From the NCBI GenBank assembly GCA_001949185.1, contig BDGG01000021.1, positions 274,079-338,078 of the forward strand: DNA of 64,000 bases, given 5' to 3'. The notes under the pieces were generated by a model, which worked only from the letters and a program-made list of their open reading frames with translations, did no database searches and had not been told where the DNA came from. Shown piece after piece: positions 23,243 through 33,571 of this stretch. A program made the translations under genes and the position numbers. Within the stretch, counting starts at the first letter, position 1. Each line of letters starts with the position of its first letter. The DNA is from Ramazzottius varieornatus. Lineage: Eukaryota; Tardigrada; Eutardigrada; Parachela; Ramazzottiidae.

Positions 23243-26086
23243 ATGGAGGATGCAGGCGCACCTTCTGGCTCGTGGGACAACGGGGTAAGTAGCACGATGC
23301 GATAAGATGGAAGCAGTTGCGCCGTTATGATGTTGCTGTTTAGGACGGAGCGCATGTGGCCACCGGAAGTGGGCTCAAGTCAGCCATGCCCGACCTTGTT
23401 CCCGTCCCCAATGATCAAGCGGCAGCTACGGAGCATCCATCGCTGTTGTCCGACGTGAAGGTGCAGAACGGGGCCGCGGAAGAGAAAGCAGCTGACGTAA
23501 CGGTACACTTGGAACTTATCGCAGTCCAGCTCTTCGTCGTATTACTCTCAACTGCTTCTTTTTTTTAACAGCAGAATGGGATGGTCAACGGCGAAGTGGC
23601 CGAAGCAAAGAAGAAGATTCCGGTAGGTCTAGTCCGGAGTATCGAATTACATACAACGCCGTTGTGCAGTGCCTTCAGTATGTGTGATGCATGTGGAAGG
23701 AATTTCGTTCATTTCGCGCTGGCTTTTCAGGTGGAATCATTAAGCAAAGAAGAGCTGATTGTGCAAGTCAAGAAGCAGATGATTCTGTTACAGAAAACGA
23801 AAGCGAAATATGATGGTAAGAGCAGCACTATAGGTATGGAAAATTGTTGGTTGCGAATTCCTTTTGAAGAGTTTGTCTGATGTTAGAGTTGCAAAGGAAG
23901 TTCACCGATCTGGAAAACGAGCAAGGAATCGTGGCCGCCAACAAGAGCGACGATGCTCGCATTGCAGCTCTGGAAGCCGAGCTAAAGCAGCAGAAGGAGC
24001 TGCAGCGCAAGGCGCAGGAAGTGAGCAACCGATCGGTGGCTGACTTGGAGCTGCGCGACTACCAGCGGACCATCGCTCAGCTCAACGACAAGGTGACGGC
24101 CAAAGATGACTGCATCCTCCGTCTGACCCAACAGCTCCACTCCTGCGAACAGCTCCTAGTGGAGAAGCACAATGCTAATCAGCAACAGCTCCTCACTATC
24201 CAGCAACTCACCCAAAAGAACGAAGGGTACTGACTTGTAAAACATTAGCAGATGAGTGTAACTGACAATATTTGTTCTTGGATTTGTAGGTTGGAAGAAG
24301 AGTTGAACAAGAGTCGTTTGGCTTCTTTGGTCAACGACAAGACGATCGCTTCCCTCCGGCAAGACACGCATTCCCTGCAAGCGCGTGTCCACGAGCTGGA
24401 AGGAACCATCGAGAGTCACGCCGACCAACAGTCCGACCTCGTTCGTACTTATTCCACCCTCCAAGAAACCCTGGCGGCCAAAGAGCGTCTGCTGCAGCAG
24501 AAGACAGCGGAGATCTCCCGCTTGACCGTTGACGTCAGCCAAGGCCGCAGCCAGCACGATCTGCTTATTAAAGAGTTTGACGAGTACAAGGTCCGGGCGC
24601 AGACGCTGCTGAAACAACAGAATGACACGTCGAAAGTGGCGTCGCAGCAGAGGGAAGTGGAAGAACTGCATGACAGGTATGCGGACATGGAGAGGGAACT
24701 GGCAGAGACTCGCCATCAGCTAGCCCTCTCTCAAGAGAGGATGAATAGTCAGAAGAATGCTAAAGAGGCGCTGCAGAGAACGTTGGACAGTGAGAGAATG
24801 AAAGCCCATAAAACGCTGCTGGAATGCCACATGAAACTTCGAACGGCGGAAACCAACCAGGTAATCGATTAGTGCAGGTCATCTGGAAAGCACCGCCGAG
24901 TTTTCTTGAACCTGCATACCAGGAAGCATTGTTGAGTACGAGGCTCCGTGTATACAGGTGCGCGAAAGAGTAGTGTGTTCTGCTCATTGTCTTTCTAGTT
25001 CACCTGGACCTGCTGATTGTCCGATTTCTGTTTTGCCGAATGTTCTGGCGGTTATCGGTTACTGTAGATGTTTCTCTTTTTGCAGGAAAATCTGCGGAGT
25101 GTGCAGGAGAAGAAGGTAGAATCGTACGAAGGCGAGTTGAGGTCGCTGAGAGAGATGTATGGATCGACAAAGGACAAGTTGTCGGAGGAGCTCTTGTCGT
25201 TGCGTGCGCAGAACCAGCAGCTACAAGAGAAAGTCGGCTCTCAAGTGGTGGATAGCAGGCTGCTGATGGAAGGTCCCTCTTTCGGTCGTAGCAAGTCGGA
25301 AGAGTACCCTGTCGACGACTGCCACGACTCGGATGAAGGCTCCAATGGTCGCTCCTCACCCTTCTCTAATATGCCCACACCCTTAGGCCGTACTATCAGC
25401 AACATGTCCTCCAACACCGATAAGGTTTGTACTGGCCAAGCCTTGCATCATTTCCCACGCCGTGAGACAGGAGCGGCCGGCAAAACGAAACGTACAAGAT
25501 TGTTGAACCAAGTGGCGCACGCTTCCAGCCAAATATGCCCAAAGCGTGTGCCACTTGGAAAGAAGGATCTTGTCCGTTTCGTTTGCCGCCTTTTCCATGA
25601 ATATTTTGAAGATGGGAATGGGGTGTGTTATTCCTTTCTGGTTCTGAGGTGTCGTCCTCGCGTCTCCCTCTGGAGCAGCTGATTGCCTTTGGGCCGGCCG
25701 TGGCCGACCGTCTGACGACGACGGCCAAAGATGTTGACACGCGGCGCATCAAGCACCTGTCGGAGTTGCTGCACGAGAGCGAGAACAGCAACGTCCAACT
25801 GCACGAGCAGATTCGTCTCTTGAAGCACGAACTGCGCCGCATGGAGCACAACGTCGAGCGGGAGAAGCACCACAACTCGATGGAGTACCTGAAGAATGTC
25901 CTGATGAAGTTTCTGACGCACCGGGTGGCCGGGCAAGAACGGGAGAAGCTGATCGAGGTCCTGACCACCATCCTGCAGTTGACCGTCGACGAGCGGCAAC
26001 AGCTGAAGGCTATTACTGCCTCCCACATTCCTGATCATTTACGCTCTTGGGGCAACTATCTTAATCCTTGGAAAGCCAAAGAGTGA
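23243..26086 (+). CDS. GCC2: GCC2/GCC185-like golgin with C-terminal GRIP domain
   Basis: Eight exons with consistent phases: 23243-23284, 23344-23502, 23572-23622, 23731-23815, 23887-24226, 24290-24860, 25086-25424, 25649-26086, about 674 residues. Near residue 85 the motif LSKEELIVQVKKQMILLQKT matches the conserved N-terminal GCC185 box. A long coiled coil follows (residues about 110-500, rich in Leu, Glu, Gln and Lys), then a Ser-rich linker, then the GRIP domain near residues 600-650 (SMEYLKNVLMKFLTHRVAG, REKLIEVLTTILQLT) with the Tyr that GRIP domains use to bind Arl1. Golgins of this type tether vesicles at the trans-Golgi. It is far shorter than vertebrate GCC2 (about 1,700 residues); GCC1 is the alternative, but the N-terminal box favours GCC2. 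It lies tail-to-tail with the syntaxin, 187 bases apart. Confidence 0.85.
25476..25590. repeat. Intronic hairpin in the golgin gene
   Basis: Arms 25476-25525 and 25542-25590 are reverse complements with few mismatches (GCCGGCAAAACGAAACG against CGTTTCGTTTGCCGCC; CCAAGTGGCGCACGCT against AGCGTGTGCCACTTGG), with a loop of about 16 bases. It fills half of the last intron. Probably a small snap-back MITE. Confidence 0.75.
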
Positions 26087-26273
26087 ATGGTCAAACCTCC
26101 AAGGCTTTATTTATTTCTTTTATCTTTACAACGAAATGTCTACAAACGTCTTTCAAGTTTTCAAAACAAACTGTACAACCGGTTATGGTCTTTTCTTTCT
26201 CTCCCCCTTATGGTCAAATTCTTTGGTCGGTGTATACAAAGCGTGATATAAAGCCTGAAAAAGGCTGTTTCTC

Positions 26274-27917
26274 TTAGCCGAAATAAACGGCGAGGAAGAT
26301 GGTTAAAGCTACAAGGATTAGTAGAATGATGGTGGCGATGATCAACTTGGTTTTACGATGGCGAGCCCGTTTGCGCATCTTTTGGGCTTCCTTGAGCAAA
26401 GAGCCAGTGTTCTCGATCGTGCTGGAAGTCAAGTCGACCGTTGTCTCGATCTTGTTAACCGTTTCACCCTGGAAATATGGTAATGGAAAAGATGGTTGGC
26501 TCTTGATGCGACATGTGGCATTAGACCAACCTGAGCTTCAATCATTAGGGCCACATCGGCAAAAAGACCGTGAACTTCAATGATACTCTTTTCTAGCGTT
26601 TTCAGTTCGTCATGACGGGCTTCCAGATCTCGCAGCGTTTCTTTGGCCTTGTCTGATTCAGCGATAATCTGCACAGTGGGTACAACAGTTAGATGGCCAC
26701 TACGCAGCGTCAAGAAAAGGCCCTTCCTTACTCCTTGCGTGAAAATCAGCGGCCTTGGATTATCGGAATCCAATATTTCGTTGACTTTCTCATCACTGAG
26801 GTCGCTGTTTCCGGCTATTCAGGACAACAAACCAAAGGTTAACGCAGACCAAACATTGTCAAACTTTTCTGTTATTGTTGCGTTTGCCGTACCAATTTGG
26901 AGTTGCCGCTTAAGTCTTTGAACGCATTGTTTGTGATAAGTATTCTGTAGCAGACCATATTCAGAGACCAGTTCCGTCAATCTTCGGGCAAGACCAGATT
27001 GCTAAGACAATAAAGACAGGACAGTTGTCGGTAATAAGGGAATCCTATGGCGGTATATATGCGGCGTACCTGGACTTTGCCTATCCTGGCTTGCGCAATT
27101 TGGCCATTACCTTCGGCTAGTTGGTTTTGTCGGTCCAAATCTGCATATGTCAGCAAGAACATCAGCTTGATTTGACAGGGACTGCGTGACAAAGTACATG
27201 GAAATATGGTTACCCAAGAGTAGAGTTCGTGTTTGAGAAGAGAGTACTCGGAATTCCTGCACACATCGCTGCAGGTCCTGGTGAGCATCTGCCCGATAAA
27301 TAAACAAGACATCAGATTGGCCTCAACACATTGGCGTACGAGGTATACAGTCAGTTATGCCACAGAACTTTGAGAACATTGTAAACGAAACTTGATGAAA
27401 CTTCCTGCATCTTATATTGGTGAATAGTTGTGGGGAATGCTCACCGCTGTCTGGCAGAGGGAAGGCCAAGATGGACTGCTGCAGGGACTTTATCTTTGCA
27501 ATGCGACCTGCTAGTAGTTCGATGCTCTGGCTAACTTTTTCCACCTGGAATTAATGGCAATCATGACGACTCATCTGTCCATAAAACTACACCTTAGCTC
27601 AAGCTCCACATGACCGCTTCCAATGTATCAACTTCCACAGGATGACTAACCTTCATCAAGAGTGAATCAAGCGAATCGGTGTCCGATGAGGAAGCTATTC
27701 TGCCATGTGTCGAATTGCGCGGTTGATCCACATAGGGAGTTTCACTCAGTCTACGATGCTTCCTGAAGCTGAAAGTGTTGCGGAAAGAGTTCCGGCCCGT
27801 ATTGTTCTGTAAACACAACCGATACAATATGGCATGATGGGTATGCTGGAAAAAAAGTATTTTTGGCTAGGAAGCGATGCGTACCAGGAAGTCGCCTAGA
27901 CGATCTTTCGGAGCCAT
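26274..27917 (-). CDS. Syntaxin-1/4-type Qa-SNARE
   Basis: Nine exons: 27917-27885, 27806-27651, 27544-27445, 27288-27214, 27140-27070, 27001-26893, 26814-26732, 26668-26531, 26468-26274, all phases matching, 319 residues. It starts MAPKDRLGDFL. The Habc three-helix region follows (VEKVSQSIELLAGRI; KVQQSGLARRLTELV...QRLKRQL), then a linker (DEKVNEILDSDNP), then the SNARE helix (LEARHDELKTLEKSIIEVHG, ALMIEAQGETVNKIE) with the central glutamine of the zero layer in EAQGE. A basic RKRARHRKTK stretch precedes a C-terminal membrane anchor (IIATIILLILVALTIFLAVY). This is the architecture of plasma-membrane syntaxins that drive exocytosis with SNAP-25 and VAMP. Syntaxin 1, 2/3 or 4 cannot be separated by eye. 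The Ser/Arg-rich insert after exon 1 is longer than in syntaxin 1. Confidence 0.93.
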
Positions 27918-28595
27918 TTATCGGCGAAAGGTAACCTTTCGAGCAGCAGATCAGAACTTTCTCATGGTTCTCGTCAGCCGGAAGTAGCAGTAACACCTTC
28001 AACAAAATGTCTGTCCAGCTGTAAAATGTTTAGTGCTGCCCGCCTTGATAAGCGTGAGATCATACGTGAAAGGTGCAAAACGTCAACACAAATTCCTTCG
28101 GAATGAGGTCGATAACGCGCACAGGTATGCCTATGTGACGCGTGTGTTTGCTTGGACTACATGGCACAGAGAGAGTGAAAGGTCTCTGTAGGCAGATAAC
28201 TAGAGACTACAGCGAGAACTTTCACCAGCCAAAGCTGTAACAACGTGCAGGTATGCCGACCTCACTAATCGATGAAAAAATACTTGACGCCGATCGTGAA
28301 GTGGGGATAGTTCGCCGAGCTGACTCAGCCAACGTATCAGGTGCGTAATGGCATGAGTCAGGTGGCCATAACCGCCTTTATATGCGGGGAGCTCTTGGCC
28401 TACTTCATGGCAGGATCCGGACTCACCTGGTCATGACCTGCCTTTTCTCTCCATCGTCTGCGTCTCATCGGTAGGGGAAGCCATCGAACGAAGGCCACCA
28501 GACTTTGGGTGAAGAGGACGAGAAACTATGTACATATTATCATATATTATGCCAGGTACTACTGATGGACAAACTGCATGGTGGCGTCACCTGAT
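27918..28595. other. Upstream interval of the syntaxin gene
   Basis: No coding sequence supported. It precedes the syntaxin start on the minus strand and ends at the large repeat element. It should contain the syntaxin promoter, but no core motif stood out. Confidence 0.4.
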
Positions 28596-30040
28596 GAAGA
28601 ATATGGGCGCCGTTTGCGTCAAAACTATTTCCTCAAGAATTCTCGCAGAGTTCCCTAAACCATCGCACCTGCTTTGCCAGAGTTTCAGTTTGCACAACTT
28701 TTCGTTTGAACTCTGGCGAGAATTCTTGCAGCGGAAAATGACAGTGTAAAAACGCGCGTCTTTTTTTTAGCTTGGTTGCCCCTCCCACCGTGAGTCGTAG
28801 ACGCGCTCAAGTTAAGACCGGACGGGCCTGGCTGTGCTTCTGTGAGTGGCCAGATTCGTTGTTCCAATGGTACGGACCAATAAACTTCGCTTAGCACAGC
28901 TAAGGTCTCGCCCGCCTCATATGCTCTGAGCCTACCACGAACTGAGCTTCCACACTGTTTTACCGCCTGCTCCCCAGACTCAAACGACTAAGAATTCTGG
29001 GGTTGCCGGTTTCCGTCGCTCCCTCGATGCTGTGAAACACGCAGTGTTCCGCAGTACCGCAGCGCGATAGACATCGCGGGGAACAGTCGGGGAATAGCAG
29101 TCGTGACTTCAAGAGCTGAAACGTGTAGAAAGAGTTCGGTACGTCGCAGTAGTGGGAGTTTACTTATAAACTGATGATCTAGTATAGTAATATCATATTA
29201 AAGTAGATGATAGTGGATGGTTTGAGCATCTACTATATTTAGTAATATTTAGTAAACAGAACTGGGCACCGCATACCAATATTTATATTTTAGTTGCTTG
29301 TTTTAGTTGCGATATTTTATTATCATTACGTTGTCCATCATCTATAGTTAAATATATTTTAATACGAGTAACGCTACCGCTGATTCGAAAACTGGTTGAT
29401 TTGCTGAGTCTGATGCGTGTGTGTTACTTTCTCGATGTGCGATCGCGTCTTATAAAGTGCGCCACACCATAATGATGCCTCTACAGCAGCACAGTAGGGC
29501 TACTGCAGAATAAATACCTTCAAACATCGTGCGCCTGCATACAGTCTGACACTTCAGCCGGCCATGTTACAGTGTGCAGGTGCAGGGTGCAAGCTGCACT
29601 AGAGCATTCTTGCTGGTCTGATGGTTGGGATTCTAGATCTTCAGATCTTCCGTCGAGCTCTCCGATATCAAAATATATTTTGATAACAAACCCAACAAAA
29701 GTTATACTACAGAAATATTTCATTAGATTCAGTTTTACTATAGTAGTGGTCACTTATTAGAACTTTGATGGACGGCGGATATTTATTTTCATTATATTAG
29801 ATCTCATTAACCCATATTAGAACATCACTATTGTAAAGGTATCAGATTGTATGAATCTGACCGAAACGTCTTGGATAGCACGTCACGGAAATATCATATA
29901 TCGGATCATAGTTTTGCCGCGAAATATGTTGCGCGGCGACACCAGTTACAATCGTTACCCGGTACTCGACAACTACATCTTCCATCGGGCATAGTTGACG
30001 TACTTAACACTTCTAATACCGGGCAATTTCATGCTGGCAG

Positions 30041-30838
30041 AATACCGGGGGTACAACTGAGTTTCGCAGCCTTTTAACTGGCTGGATGTACGATAGAGGC
30101 GTTTACAGACCAATCACGGTGATCCCCCATGAAGTTGCGAATGTTACTGCGAAAAACCAACGTAATGTTCCGCCATATGACCGGGGTGCGCCAATGTATT
30201 TCATTTTATTTTTCGCTACACTTATTTTGATTTCTTTTTGCTGCAATGTAAACAAACAACACTATGCTTCGTTAGTCTGTGCGCTGCACAAACATGAACG
30301 TTACATGAGCCACAAACAATCATCGTTCTTCGCTCAGTCTTTCTGGGACAGGGCAATGCGTAAAATGCGTAAAAAGGCAATGCGTAAAATAGAAATCTGA
30401 AAAGTTGAATTTACTTCTTGCCACCTTGGCGGCGCCACCAGTGGTAGTATCGTTTGTGACGTCATGGGTTGCGCCATATGTCGAAACACCACGAGCAACT
30501 TGCGATTTTTTTCTGACCACTGGACAACCGCTAGTTGGACGCTGGAGATATAATGTTGTAAAGAAGTGATTGTGAGCTGTTCCGAATTTTTATCCAGCTG
30601 TTGAAACGCTTGGCGCGTGAAGGAGAACCTGGAACATGTTTTGGAAGCAGTTTGCCCTCGAACCTTGTAAAATATTTCTAATTCCGTACGTAGTGTTTAG
30701 CCAGCGGTCACCAGCTACATGTCATAGAGAACTTGCCACTACAGGCAAACAAAAAATACTGAACCGCCAAAGCTGCACAAGAAGTGATTTGCGGTCAGGT
30801 AACCGTGCGCTGCGAAACTGAGTTGTACCCCCGGTATT
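30041..30838. mobile_element. Nested ~0.8 kb element with 30-base terminal inverted repeats
   Basis: Positions 30041-30070 (AATACCGGGGGTACAACTGA...) and 30809-30838 are reverse complements with one mismatch in 30. The outermost bases allow a TA duplication, as in Tc1/mariner-type MITEs. A related partial copy (TAATACCGGG) lies just left of the left end. No transposase frame is seen inside. It sits within the larger inverted-repeat element. Confidence 0.6.
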
Positions 30839-31867
30839 ATGAGTGTTGAAATCAGTTAAGCAGAACGAGGCGACTGAAGACTAATACTGAAAACTCAGAT
30901 AAAAACTGAGTTACGAAAGCTGGTTTACTAGTTCAAGTGGAATACCCGTGCTCGATTGATCGACAGGACGGAATTGCTGCCCGAGACTGAATACCGCACT
31001 GAGATATACGCCCAAACCAGGTACCCGAAAAACACTGTTGGTTTCGAAACAAACGCTGAATTTTAAGGCTACAGTCAATGTCATGCTACCGCAAAACCGA
31101 CGTCGCTTGGGGTGCATGTTCTGCAACTGTGGTGCCAGAAAAGGACTCCCGTTGGCGACCGCAACATCGTCACGCGGATGACGTTTGCGGGTCGATAGTC
31201 GCCATGCAACTACAAGAAAAGACAGGTGAGCAGGCCGGAGAGACAAGAAACCTTGTAGTAACCAGATACTGGCTCGTCTAGATTACGATGAACGACCCTT
31301 GCCAGACTCGGTTTCTGGAGTATTGTCCTGAGAAGAACATCGTTATCTCAGAAAGTATTACCGTGTCGAAGATCAGGAGTTGTATGGTACGATTGAATTG
31401 TTTTGTCAGTAACATGTGAGCGCGAGCAGCAAAGCACATTTGACATAGACAAAGCGGCGAAAAATCTGTATTCTGGAGTATCTGAGTAGTTCAGTTTTCG
31501 CTGGATGAGGACGGACATTCGCTGGAGCGCAATCCCCAGCTCAATCTCTTCTTGTTCTCTGTTTTCCAAGATATCCATATTAAAAGGTGGAATACGTGTA
31601 TTGTACTGTACAAGGCAACATATCAGTTGAAGCCTCGGTTCAGCCGTGGCTGCCAAGCTCAGCAAAATATATTTCCCAATGGCGCGCGGGAAACCAACCC
31701 GTTTAGTTCGATTAACAAACTCCCTTATATTAATACCGAGCGCCGCTTGAAAACACCAGTTGTCGCGGATAGTTCTGCTTTCGAATGCCGAATTACAACA
31801 AGCGGGATTCTGGTTCGACGTTTATATTCAAAATTCGACACTTCAGCGTTTCATAGTGCTGGCATCG

Positions 31868-32175
31868 ATACGGTATACCGATATCGTATCGAAATATATC
31901 GAATCTTTGCGATAAGATATGCGGCAGATATCGTGTCGAAACTATCGATATGAAGCTCATATCGAACAACGAAATAAAATATTCGGCCACATCGTATCGC
32001 GCCGAACTAAAATTCCAGAAATATCGATATATCGCTGCGATATGATAAGATATATCGAAAACACGGTATCGGAAAAATATCGTATCGAAATTTCGATATC
32101 GAATGAATATCGAAGACCGCAATAAAATGTCCGCCGATATTGTATCGAAAATATCATATCGGATTTATCGTATTT
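31868..32175. repeat. TATCG-rich degenerate satellite
   Basis: About 300 bases are dominated by variants of ATATCG/TATCGA (for example GATATCGTATCGAAATAT), in both orientations because the motif is nearly palindromic. Open frames here are artefacts of the repeat. Several TATCGATA-like octamers occur. Confidence 0.8.
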
Positions 32176-32692
32176 TTGCCAGCGCTAGCATTTCAGTTCG
32201 GAATCCGCCGAAAAAGAACGATTTTCGGATTCGGTAGGCGGAATCGGCGCGGGATGCGGAGCTGAAAACCATCTTTACCGCCGAGTAGGCGGTAAAACAG
32301 TGTGGAAGCTCAGTTCGTGGTAGGCTCAGAGCATATGAGGCGGGCGAGACCTTAGCTGTGCTAAGCGAAGTTTATTGGTCCGTACCATTGGAACAACGAA
32401 TCTGGCCACTCACAGAAGCACAGCCAGGCCCGTCCGGTCTTAACTTGAGCGCGTCTACGACTCACGGTGGGAGGGGCAACCAAGCTAAAAAAAAGACGCG
32501 CGTTTTTACACTGTCATTTTCCGCTGCAAGAATTCTCGCCAGAGTTCGAGAATTCTACACAAAGTGCGAAACGAAAAGTTGTGCAAACTGAAACTCTGGC
32601 AAAGCAGGTGCGGTGGTCTAGGAAACTCTGCGAGCATTCTTATGGAAAAAACGCGTCAAAAGTTTTGACGCAAACGGCGCCCCATAGAAGAA

Positions 32693-33571
32693 CCCCTCTA
32701 AAGTGCTATTGCTCAGTGATGCCATTATGTCGCAGCTCGCTGTCCTCATTTCGTCAATTACCATCTGGCTCGCGCGTTCTGGCCTAAAAGCCGCAACAAG
32801 AAGGTTTCACCAAGCAAGACTTGCCTCCATCATTCCATATCCGTTATTTTTCTCGGCAGACTGCCTATTATGACTTTGCGAAGTAACAATTACAGTTGGG
32901 TGCGCATGCGATGCATGTGGTGCGAAGTGGGGCTTCCATGACTCAATCGACCAGAGCGAAGGGTGCAGTGTCTGCAGTAGAGTCAAGCTGACCATCGGCT
33001 AGCTCAGCTTAGTGTAGAGATGGATGCGGACTATCCTGACGGTGTAATCGAGCTGTGGAGATTATAACTTGATTATCCACTTGAGAGCGGCACTGAATAT
33101 GTAACATGGTCGTCTCTTCAGGGTCGACGAATCATACGCTACTCAAGTCAGCCGTGGCTGGCAGACCCACCACCATCGTCTCGGGTTCCTCATCGATGGT
33201 ACATGCTCCCACAGAACACTCCTGCCTGGTCATGATTGTAACGTAAGAAAGCAGCGGTGAGGTACAGCCCATATAGCCTGTACGCATGTGGGTGAAAGTG
33301 GCGGACGTACCGTACAAGATTGGCGCAGTAAAGGATGCTGAAGAGCACGAGCTGCGCTACAGTATAAAGTACAGTCTGTGTCCTGTTGCATGGGCGCGCC
33401 TAATTGCCATCACTTGAAAAGCAGCTAGCTGCACGATGGCACCTTCTGTCGTCACCCTTCACCACGTTAGCGCATCACCATCAAGACCCATCTGAGCATA
33501 TACAGTACCCTCAAGCTTGCTCACCCTCTGACTTTATCCCTTGTCCATCTCTATTCATTGCCAAGGGAAAA
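32693..33571. other. Interval before fascin; possible short minus-strand exons
   Basis: Mostly non-coding and expected to hold the fascin promoter. On the minus strand, two stretches look weakly coding: about 33390-33323 (hydrophobic, LVLFSILYCANL, then a GTACGG donor) and about 33230-33132 (a short frame ending ATADLSSV). They might be exons of a small membrane protein, but no start and no family could be assigned. Confidence 0.3.

Larger units (their letters stand above)
28602..32686. mobile_element. 4.1 kb element with ~370-base terminal inverted repeats
   Basis: The left end (28602-28972) and right end (about 32286-32686) are near-identical reverse complements, starting TATGGGCGCCGTTTGCGTC and ending GGCGCCCCATA. 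A 6-base direct repeat, GAAGAA, sits outside each end (28596-28601 and 32687-32692), as expected of a target-site duplication. Each arm itself contains a smaller hairpin (AAGAATTCTCGC near 28634 against GCGAGAATTCTT near 28717). The high identity of the arms suggests recent movement. The interior has only short frames and no recognisable transposase, integrase or polymerase, so it looks non-autonomous or decayed. Confidence 0.8.

Noticed and set aside
28685-28897. Identical small protein frames in the two arms of the large element (also 32358-32591)
   Set aside because: They are copies of the terminal repeat read in the same direction relative to each arm; there is no independent evidence of coding.
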